A stretch of DNA of 6,924 bases. Source: Aquificaceae bacterium. Its GTDB lineage: Bacteria; Aquificota; Aquificia; Aquificales; Aquificaceae. The number at the start of each line of letters is the position of its first letter. Position 1 is the first letter of the stretch. This document shows positions 1 to 4,749 of this stretch, piece by piece. The position numbers were made by a program, and so were the translations under genes. The stretch is from NCBI GenBank assembly GCA_026982025.1, contig JALSHX010000005.1, positions 1 through 6,924 of the forward strand, in the 5' to 3' direction. The notes under the pieces are model-generated. The model saw only the letters and a list, made by a program, of their open reading frames with translations, made no database searches and was not told the origin of the DNA.

Positions 1-873
1 CACCACCTCGGGGACATGGACTTTAAGGTTGCGGGAACGAAAGACGGCGTAACGAGCATTCAGATGGACATAAAGGTGAAGGGGATTACCCGTGAAATTA
101 TGCGTCAGGCTCTTGAAAGGGCAAGGGAGGGAAGGCTTTACATTCTTGAGAAGATGTACTCCGCAATCCCGGAACCGAGAAAGGACCTCTCTCCCTATGC
201 TCCTCGTATAGTAATCCACAGGGTCCCCGAGGAGAAAGCACCGCTCATAATCGGTCCGGGCGGTTCTAATGTGAAGAAGATATACGAGGAGACGGAAGTC
301 AAGGTGTGGGTCGGTGAGGAAGGCAAGGTCTTCTTGACAGGTTTTTCTAAGGAAGCTATAGAAAAAGCTATTGAGATGATAGATAACCTAATAAAGGACC
401 TTGAGGTTGGCGAGGTTTACGAGGGAAAGGTGACAAGGGTTGAGCCTTACGGAGTTTTCATTGAGGTTCTTCCCGGAAAAATAGGACTTCTTCACGTTTC
501 AAAGATGGCTCAGCCCGTAAAGCATGCGGGGGAGAAGTTCAGCGTGGGGGATTCGGTCAGGGTGAAGGTCCTTGAAATCGACGAGATGGGAAGGGCGAAG
601 TTCACCACCATGGGGCTTGACGGTGAATCTCCCGAGGTGGTTGAGGAAAAACCGGAGGTGGGAAAGGTTTACGAAGGAAAGGTTACGAGGGTTGAGCCCT
701 ACGGAGCTTTTGTTGAGATACTTCCCGGAAAGGTGGGACTTCTGCATGTTGAAAACATGAGGGAAAGGGTAAGGGACGCAAGGGAAGTCTTTCAGGTCGG
801 GCAGGAAATAAAGGTCAAGGTCTTTCAGCTGGACGAAAGGGGAAGACCAAAGCTAACGGACAAAGACCTCTGA
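1..873 (+). CDS. pnp: Polyribonucleotide nucleotidyltransferase (PNPase), C-terminal part, with two S1 domains
   Basis: Partial gene: the reading frame is open from base 1, so the start and the first RNase PH core lie outside the window. The first residues, [12 protein letters not shown] followed by QMDIK, are the typical end of the second RNase PH-like core of PNPase, the phosphorolytic 3'-5' exoribonuclease of the degradosome. A helical stretch follows, then a KH domain at about bases 205-390 with the loop GPGG at 253-264. Two S1 RNA-binding domains follow at about 409-618 and 661-873. PNPases I know of usually carry one S1 domain, so the second is unusual. The copies match at 24 of 28 residues in their best part. 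The protein ends directly after the second S1, without the usual acidic or basic tail. The stop codon lies 8 bases before dut, suggesting one transcript. Confidence 0.95.
   Translation, partial: HHLGDMDFKVAGTKDGVTSIQMDIKVKGITREIMRQALERAREGRLYILEKMYSAIPEPRKDLSPYAPRIVIHRVPEEKAPLIIGPGGSNVKKIYEETEVKVWVGEEGKVFLTGFSKEAIEKAIEMIDNLIKDLEVGEVYEGKVTRVEPYGVFIEVLPGKIGLLHVSKMAQPVKHAGEKFSVGDSVRVKVLEIDEMGRAKFTTMGLDGESPEVVEEKPEVGKVYEGKVTRVEPYGAFVEILPGKVGLLHVENMRERVRDAREVFQVGQEIKVKVFQLDERGRPKLTDKDL
409..873 (+). repeat. Tandem duplication of the S1 domain inside pnp, 252-bp period
   Basis: Two in-frame copies begin at 409 and 661, exactly 252 bases (84 codons) apart. Over 415-498 against 667-750 I count about 70 of 84 identical bases, with most differences at third positions or conservative (Val/Ile, Val/Ala). 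Similarity falls off towards the C-terminal half of each unit, where the shared features are a Phe-x-Val-Gly turn and a basic end. This pattern suggests internal duplication followed by gene conversion or selection on the RNA-binding face. A linker containing VVEEKPEV separates the copies. Confidence 0.85.
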
Positions 874-881
874 GGGAGAGG

Positions 882-1340
882 ATGGAAGGAAGTACGGTTC
901 TCGTAAGGGTTAAAAGACTGCCCCATGCAGAGAACATAGAGCTTCCCTCCTATCAGACTCCTCAATCAGCGGGAATGGACCTCAGGGCAGCCATTGAACA
1001 GCCGATAACTATTAAGCCCGGTGAGAGGGTGATGGTCCCGACGGGACTCGTCCTTGAAATACCGGAAGGGTTTGAGGGTCAGGTCAGGCCCAGAAGCGGG
1101 CTTGCTATTAAAAAGGGATTGACTGTGTTAAATGCTCCCGGGACCATTGACTCCGACTATAGGGGAGAGGTCAAGGTGCTTTTAATTAACCTCGGCAGTG
1201 AGCCTGTTACGATACGCAGGGGAGACAGAATTGCACAGCTTATAATCTCTCCCGTTGCGAGAGCGGAGCTTATAGAATCTGAAGACCTCACACCCACCGC
1301 CCGCGGAGCGGGCGGTTTTGGAAGCACTGGTGAGAGGTGA
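882..1340 (+). CDS. dut: Deoxyuridine 5'-triphosphate nucleotidohydrolase (dUTPase)
   Basis: Trimeric dUTPase that hydrolyses dUTP to dUMP and pyrophosphate, supplying dUMP for thymidylate synthesis and keeping uracil out of DNA; cytosolic. All five family motifs are present in order: AGMDLRAA (30-37), PRSGLA (70-75), [10 protein letters not shown] (87-96, with catalytic Asp90 and base-stacking Tyr93), RGDRIAQLI (113-121) and [11 protein letters not shown] (140-150, with the Phe that caps the nucleotide). Its 152 residues are normal for a bacterial enzyme. The ATG follows the purine-rich GGGAGAGG very closely; no other start in frame would keep the first strand, so translation may be coupled to pnp eight bases upstream. 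The stop overlaps the start of the next gene (GTGATG). A strong hairpin lies in the codons for motif 5. Confidence 0.96.
   Translation: MEGSTVLVRVKRLPHAENIELPSYQTPQSAGMDLRAAIEQPITIKPGERVMVPTGLVLEIPEGFEGQVRPRSGLAIKKGLTVLNAPGTIDSDYRGEVKVLLINLGSEPVTIRRGDRIAQLIISPVARAELIESEDLTPTARGAGGFGSTGER
1297..1319 (+). terminator. Terminator-like GC hairpin inside the 3' end of dut
   Basis: CCGCCCGC (1297-1304), loop GGA, GCGGGCGG (1308-1315), then TTTT. The stem is a perfect 8-bp all-GC helix followed by a short U run, which looks like a small intrinsic terminator. It lies within the codons for dUTPase motif 5, so the protein constrains it. The codons GCC CGC GGA GCG GGC are however unlike the AGG- and GGA-rich usage nearby. 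It could give partial termination before the two small membrane-protein genes, or protect the dut mRNA 3' end. It could also be a by-product of a Gly/Ala/Arg-rich motif. Confidence 0.35.
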
Positions 1341-1543
1341 TGGTAAAAGGGGATCTATACAAGGAGGTTGGGAGGTATTTTTTTAACCTTTCCCTTCTGG
1401 TTATAGGAGGTCTATTACTTAAAAAATTTGCCGAAGGTCAAATCCTGCTTTGGGAGGCTTTGTCTGGACTTATTCTCAGCATGGCATCTTTCTTTATAGG
1501 GATTACTTTTTTTAAGAAGGGGATTAAAAATGACGACAATTGA
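1340..1543 (+). CDS. Small two-helix inner-membrane protein, unknown function
   Basis: A 67-residue protein starting at ATG 1340, which overlaps the dut stop by one base; a GTG at 1337 would add one residue and is the alternative. The sequence shows a short charged N-terminus ([12 protein letters not shown]), a hydrophobic helix at about 13-28, a loop with KKFAEGQ, a second hydrophobic helix at about 35-58, and a basic then acidic tail (KKGIKNDDN). A hairpin topology with both ends in the cytoplasm fits the positive charges. I do not recognise the family. Small proteins of this shape with a 'YFF-x-hydrophobic' start occur as uncharacterised DUF families, and I cannot assign one. Tight coupling to dut points to co-expression; a functional link to nucleotide metabolism is not implied. 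Confidence 0.7.
   Translation: MVKGDLYKEVGRYFFNLSLLVIGGLLLKKFAEGQILLWEALSGLILSMASFFIGITFFKKGIKNDDN
1514..1522 (+). promoter_or_regulatory. Ribosome binding site of the 35-codon gene
   Basis: AAGAAGGGG, seven bases before the ATG at 1530. This strong site inside the preceding gene is the main reason to accept the very short reading frame at 1530-1637 as a real gene. Confidence 0.55.
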
Positions 1544-1637
1544 ATTACTGGCAATTGTTGTAATCGCTTACCTCATCGTCGGAATGTTCATACTGTGGGA
1601 GGCGGAGAAGAAGCCTCCCCAGCACCGCCACTCCTAA
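1530..1637 (+). CDS. 35-residue single-helix membrane peptide, unknown function
   Basis: Reading ATG 1530 to TAA 1637 gives a 35-residue peptide. It begins MTTIELLAIV, continues as one uninterrupted hydrophobic helix to about residue 22, then has a charged, proline- and histidine-rich tail (WEAEKKPPQHRHS). Support comes from a good ribosome binding site (AAGAAGGGG, spacing 7), a 14-base overlap with the two-helix gene upstream, and a textbook one-helix membrane-protein pattern. The N-terminus has little charge, so orientation is uncertain, but the lysines after the helix favour a cytoplasmic C-terminus. Such peptides often are small accessory subunits of larger membrane complexes; the partner could be the two-helix protein next door. 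It is not a frameshifted tail of that protein, because it has its own start and ribosome binding site. No function is assigned. Confidence 0.6.
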   Translation: MTTIELLAIVVIAYLIVGMFILWEAEKKPPQHRHS

Positions 1638-1644
1638 ACGTAGT

Positions 1645-1665
1645 TGAGGAGCTACTTCCTCCTCA
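1645..1665. terminator. Inverted repeat between two convergent genes, possible weak bidirectional terminator
   Basis: TGAGGAG (1645-1651) and CTCCTCA (1659-1665) form a perfect 7-bp stem with a 7-base loop. It sits where the dut operon converges with the P460 cytochrome gene and overlaps that gene's last codons. No clear T-run follows on either strand, so termination here is only suggested by position. Confidence 0.25.
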
Positions 1666-2167
1666 CATAATCCGTGAAAACAAAGTCCTTCTTTTCAACG
1701 AGCTTGTGGCAAGCAAAACACTGGGCGTAATCCTTGGCGCTTTTTCCGAAGACCTTGTACTTACCCGTCTTTGGGTCCCTCACAAACCTCGCAAAGCCCC
1801 ATCCCGCACTTTCCTTGAACCTCTTTGAATCCTTTATCATGTACTCAACCCTCTGAAGCACATCGGGTTCCACCGACTTGGGAAATGCAGGGTTCTTTTT
1901 AAGGCTGTATCCTATCTTCACAAGTATGGCACCTTCGGGAAACTTCTTCATTCCTTTACGGTAAGCCTCTACAGCCTTGTCGTTTCCGATTATGTACCTG
2001 AGCTCGTTTTTGTCAGTTCTGTAATGGGTCGCAACCACATGCCAGTTTTCGTAACCCTTGATTAAACCGAATTTAAGTCCTGTGGGAGCCGTCAGGTCCC
2101 AGTCGTCCGCTGAAGATACTGTTCCTACAATTAGTAAAGAGGAAAGGGCAAACACAGCATTTCTCAT
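1652..2167 (-). CDS. Cytochrome P460 / cytochrome c'-beta family monohaem protein
   Basis: A 171-residue periplasmic c-type cytochrome with a signal peptide at 1-20 (cleavage after VSSA), a beta-rich body and a single C-terminal haem site CFACH (150-154). Family landmarks are YENWHVVATHY (39-49), LRYIIGN (56-62), KKFPEGAILVKI (74-85), VEYMIKDSKRF (107-117), GWGFARF (122-128) and DFVFTDY (161-167). P460 proteins oxidise hydroxylamine and bind NO using a haem cross-linked to a lysine; the c'-beta relatives bind NO without the cross-link. By remembered alignment with the Nitrosomonas protein, Lys84 sits at the cross-link position and Glu108 at a conserved pocket acid, which favours P460 over c'-beta. 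A strong AGGAGG lies seven bases before the ATG. It is divergent from the response regulator gene. Confidence 0.88.
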   Translation of the reverse strand: MRNAVFALSSLLIVGTVSSADDWDLTAPTGLKFGLIKGYENWHVVATHYRTDKNELRYIIGNDKAVEAYRKGMKKFPEGAILVKIGYSLKKNPAFPKSVEPDVLQRVEYMIKDSKRFKESAGWGFARFVRDPKTGKYKVFGKSAKDYAQCFACHKLVEKKDFVFTDYVRRK

Positions 2168-2193
2168 CCCGCAACCTCCTACGGTTTTGCTAA

Positions 2194-2199
2194 ATTATC
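2194..2199 (-). promoter_or_regulatory. Possible -10 element for the P460 cytochrome gene
   Basis: GATAAT on the minus strand, about 26 bases before the ATG, would put the transcript start just upstream of the AGGAGG site. At 17-bp spacing there is no recognisable -35 (AGGAAA), so the promoter would need an activator. That would fit the neighbouring repeats being a regulator site. Confidence 0.3.
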
Positions 2200-2209
2200 C
2201 CCACCCAAT

Positions 2210-2236
2210 TTGAATTTTCCTTGAACAATTTTTTAA
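2210..2236 (+). promoter_or_regulatory. Candidate response-regulator operator: 11-bp-phased TTGAA repeats
   Basis: TTGAA at 2210 and at 2221 and the variant TTTAA at 2232 are spaced exactly 11 bases apart, on one helix face, in the gap between the P460 gene and the response regulator gene. OmpR/PhoB-type regulators typically bind direct repeats spaced 10-11 bp as head-to-tail dimers, and the adjacent gene encodes such a regulator. Downstream an imperfect dyad AATTTCAAAATT (2239-2250) is also present. The region is AT-rich, which raises the chance of coincidence. Confidence 0.4.
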
Positions 2237-2258
2237 AGAATTTCAAAATTAACGATGT

Positions 2259-2933
2259 ATGAAAGAGAAGATCTTAATAGTTGAGGATGATCCTCTTCTT
2301 GCTGATATGCTGAGGAGGTACCTTGAGAGGGAAGGTTACAGGGTCCTGTGGGATTCGGAGGGCATCCCTGCCTTGAGGACCTTTGAAGTTCACCAGCCGG
2401 ACCTCGTCATCCTTGACCTCATGCTTCCTGACGCTGACGGATTTGACCTGTGCAAGAGGTTCTCTCTTATGGGCTCAATGATCCTGATTATTTCAGCGAG
2501 AGATGCGGAAGAAGATGTGATAGTTGGTCTTGAGATGGGGGCGGACGACTATGTCAAAAAGCCCTTCAACATGAGAGAGGTTCTTGCAAGGGTAAGGGCA
2601 CTTTTGAGAAGGAGGGATAAGGTTCAAAACGGACCAACGCTTCGCGTTGGTGATTTTGAAATAAGAGAAGAAAAAAGGAAGATATACCTGAAGGGCGAGC
2701 CTCTTGACCTGACTCCCAAGGAGTTTTTATTGCTCAGAAGACTGATACTCAGCAGGGGTAAAGTGGTATCAAGGTCAGAACTCGCATCGGAAATATACGA
2801 CCGGGAGTTGCCTGATTACGAGAGGATCATTGATACTTACATTTACAGAATCAGGGCAAGGCTCCTGGAGGTGGGGAAGGAGTACGCCAATAGAATTAAA
2901 ACTGTAAGGGGGTTCGGATACAGCTTTGAGTAA
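2259..2933 (+). CDS. OmpR/PhoB-family two-component response regulator
   Basis: A 224-residue transcription factor. The receiver domain (about 3-118) has the acidic pair Glu9/Asp10-Asp11, phospho-acceptor Asp53 (LVILDLMLPDADG), switch Ser79 and Lys101 in DDYVKKPF. The winged-helix DNA-binding domain (about 126-224) has LTPKEFLLL, SRSELASEIY and the terminal wing IKTVRGFGYSFE. Both domains look complete, so it should bind DNA after phosphorylation by the kinase encoded next, whose start overlaps its stop by 8 bases. The start is fixed by the family pattern MKEKILIVEDD; the ribosome binding site is poor, and an out-of-frame ATG lies four bases upstream. Likely targets are its own promoter, the divergent P460 gene and the downstream cytochromes (inference from layout). 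Confidence 0.95.
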   Translation: MKEKILIVEDDPLLADMLRRYLEREGYRVLWDSEGIPALRTFEVHQPDLVILDLMLPDADGFDLCKRFSLMGSMILIISARDAEEDVIVGLEMGADDYVKKPFNMREVLARVRALLRRRDKVQNGPTLRVGDFEIREEKRKIYLKGEPLDLTPKEFLLLRRLILSRGKVVSRSELASEIYDRELPDYERIIDTYIYRIRARLLEVGKEYANRIKTVRGFGYSFE

Positions 2934-3885
2934 AATTTCTTTCTTCCTCTTACTGCTCGGAGTTTTGTTTTTTACTTACCTTGCGGTAGCAAGCCTGATT
3001 GCCTTTTTTACCGTTAAGATCGTGGGGATACCCATAGGACCGAAAATGTTTTCCAAAATCGTTCTCTCAATAACGCTGTTTATACCTCTTTACCTTCTGA
3101 TAGCTTACCTTATCTCCAGATTCGTAAGCAGGGACCTTTTGCGCCTTGAAAGACAGCTTTCTGACCTTCCAGAGAGAACCCAATTCGGCGACAGCAGGAT
3201 AAGGGAGATAAGCAGGCTCTCAAAAGCCCTCTCAAGGCAGGCAAGGAGGATTTCACAGCTCATTGAGGCACAGAGGTTAATGTTATACAGGCTTGCCCAC
3301 GACCTCAGGACACCGGTTTCCAACATCAGAAATGTAATATCTGGAATAAAGGATGGGGTTATCAAAGGAAGGGAGAGGGAAATTTATCTCAGTAAAGCTC
3401 TTGAAGAGACTATTAAAATTGAAAGGCTCCTTGAGAGCTCCCTCTCTAAACTAAGAAAGATCGGGAGGGAATCCCGTCCTGAAGAGGTTGACCTCAAGGA
3501 ATTCTTTAATTCACTGGGTTCCATCTGGAAGGTTAAAACGAAAAGGGAAGGAATTATTCTTACCCTTGAAGTAGCTGATCGCCCAAAACTCAGAATACCC
3601 AGAGACGACCTTGAGGAGATAGTGGGAAATCTTATTGATAATGCCCTGAAGCATTCGGGGTGTTCGGAAGTCTGGGTTAGGGCTTTTGAGGATGGGAACA
3701 GGGTTTACCTGATCGTTGAGGACGACGGCAGGGGAATTAAAGAAGAAAAACTTGTGGACTCTTACAAGAGAGGAAGTTTGGGTTTTTACCTCGTCAGGGA
3801 GCTCACCTGGAAGTGGGGTGGAGAGGTCAGTTTTGAGAAACCTCAAAAGGGAACGAGGGTTGTTATTAGCTTTCCCAAGGGTTAA
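2926..3885 (+). CDS. Membrane-bound sensor histidine kinase with minimal periplasmic part
   Basis: A 319-residue kinase, probably starting at TTG 2926, which overlaps the regulator stop by 8 bases; later starts would cut the first membrane helix. Helices lie at about 5-30 and 45-65, separated by only about 15 residues, so there is no room for a folded periplasmic sensor. A HAMP-like linker (about 66-112) leads to the phospho-acceptor His125 in LAHDLRTPVSN. The ATPase domain has the N box (Asn235 and Asn239 in GNLIDNALKHS), the G1 box DDGRGI (266-271) and a G2-like GSLGFYLV (283-290). The lid between G1 and G2 is very short, with no clear F box, and G2 departs from GLGL, so its activity may be atypical. 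It presumably senses within the membrane or through a partner protein, and phosphorylates the regulator encoded just upstream. Confidence 0.92.
   Translation: MSKISFFLLLLGVLFFTYLAVASLIAFFTVKIVGIPIGPKMFSKIVLSITLFIPLYLLIAYLISRFVSRDLLRLERQLSDLPERTQFGDSRIREISRLSKALSRQARRISQLIEAQRLMLYRLAHDLRTPVSNIRNVISGIKDGVIKGREREIYLSKALEETIKIERLLESSLSKLRKIGRESRPEEVDLKEFFNSLGSIWKVKTKREGIILTLEVADRPKLRIPRDDLEEIVGNLIDNALKHSGCSEVWVRAFEDGNRVYLIVEDDGRGIKEEKLVDSYKRGSLGFYLVRELTWKWGGEVSFEKPQKGTRVVISFPKG
3831..3848. repeat. Perfect dyad TTTTGAG-AAAC-CTCAAAA upstream of the cytochrome pair
   Basis: The 7-bp arms are perfectly complementary around a 4-base centre. The dyad lies inside the last codons of the kinase gene, 12 bases upstream of a possible -35. 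Its half-site contains TTGA, as do the repeats at 2210-2236, but the arrangement is inverted rather than direct. It may be an operator, a processing hairpin or coincidence within SFEKPQKG codons. Confidence 0.25.
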
Positions 3886-3888
3886 TAT
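3860..3888 (+). promoter_or_regulatory. Possible promoter for the triheme-pentaheme cytochrome operon
   Basis: TTGTTA (3860-3865) and TAATAT (3883-3888) are separated by 17 bases, each matching 4 of 6 consensus positions. Transcription would begin near 3895, leaving a short leader with the ribosome binding site GGGAGG (3907-3912), six bases before the ATG. Readthrough from the kinase gene is equally possible, since only 33 bases separate the genes. Confidence 0.35.
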
Positions 3889-3918
3889 TTAATTGACTAA
3901 AACGAAGGGAGGAAAGCC

Positions 3919-4749
3919 ATGAGAGTATTGAGGGGTTTTGCATTACTGGTGCTGGCAGGGGGTCTTGCCTTTGGGGAGAACAAGGTTATTCTCAAAAAAC
4001 CGCCCAAGTCCCTTCATAAGTATTACCCTCCCAAGTCAAAGAACTTTGAGTTTCTCAACAACATGTACATTATGAGCACCAGCTTTTTCGGGATTAACCT
4101 GAACATAAATGAAGGCAACTGGAAGGGTGCCCTTGAATGGGCAAACAGGCTCAGGGATACATATAAAAAGACTTCCCGGATGGTTCCCGAGTGGAAAAAG
4201 TACTTTAAGCCAGCCCTTGCTGACGACCTCGTTAAGGCTGTGAAGTCAAAGAATGTTGACAAGGTAATCAAAGCTTCCAAGAAGCTGGGTCAGACCTGTG
4301 CCAGCTGCCACAGGGACAACGAGATTGCGGTAAAGCTCGTTTACCACTATCCTTCTTTTGATAACCTCAAGCTTGAGGATCCTGTTGAGTTTATGGAAGT
4401 CAAAGTCGGTAAGTACATGGAGAAAATGACCAATTCCCTCAAAGCTCTTCGTATCTACTTAACGCAGGGACAGAAGGACATGGCGCAGGAAGCGGGAACC
4501 AACTTCGCAGAGAGGGTGAGGGGTCTGCGTGCTATGTGTTCCAAATGCCACACCGACAAAGCCTCAGAAGAAATTTACATGGGCAAGAATCTTGAATCCG
4601 CCCTTACAAAGCTTGAGGAACTTCTTTCGGCGGAAAAACTGGACCAGAAGGCAATTTTCTCAACCCTTGACAGGATTTCAATGACCTGCGCAAAGTGTCA
4701 CAACGTACACCTCGTCCCTGCAATGGTTCAGGAGGCTCTCGCTAAGTGA
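3919..4749 (+). CDS. Triheme periplasmic cytochrome made of two cytochrome c'-like helical bundles
   Basis: A 276-residue exported protein with signal peptide 1-19 (hydrophobic core, LAFG, then EN). Haem sites are CASCH (127-131), CSKCH (207-211) and CAKCH (257-261). Almost all the rest looks alpha-helical and lysine-rich. Residues about 43-131 and about 156-261 each read as a bundle of amphipathic helices ending in a haem motif, the plan of cytochrome c' and c556, in which a five-coordinate haem binds NO. The second bundle carries an extra haem on its second helix. I see no family name that fits the whole protein, so this is a fold-level call. It has a strong GGGAGG ribosome binding site, and its stop overlaps the start of the pentaheme gene (GTGA), so the two are probably translated together and may exchange electrons. 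Confidence 0.85.
   Translation: MRVLRGFALLVLAGGLAFGENKVILKKPPKSLHKYYPPKSKNFEFLNNMYIMSTSFFGINLNINEGNWKGALEWANRLRDTYKKTSRMVPEWKKYFKPALADDLVKAVKSKNVDKVIKASKKLGQTCASCHRDNEIAVKLVYHYPSFDNLKLEDPVEFMEVKVGKYMEKMTNSLKALRIYLTQGQKDMAQEAGTNFAERVRGLRAMCSKCHTDKASEEIYMGKNLESALTKLEELLSAEKLDQKAIFSTLDRISMTCAKCHNVHLVPAMVQEALAK

Noticed and set aside
1595..1828. Plus-strand open frame across the end of the P460 gene
   Set aside because: It lies mostly antisense to a gene with clear P460 motifs, and the 35-codon frame explains its start region better.
2188..2203. Sigma-54-like GG/GC pair on the minus strand upstream of the P460 gene (TGGGGATAATTTAGCA)
   Set aside because: Only the GG and GC and a few flanking bases match, and the implied start would fall inside the AGGAGG ribosome binding site.
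2255..2257. ATG just upstream of the response regulator start
   Set aside because: Out of frame with the receiver domain; the ATG at 2259 gives the family N-terminus.
3893..3898. TTGACT resembling a -35 box before the triheme gene
   Set aside because: Any matching -10 would lie inside the coding region, placing the start after the ATG.
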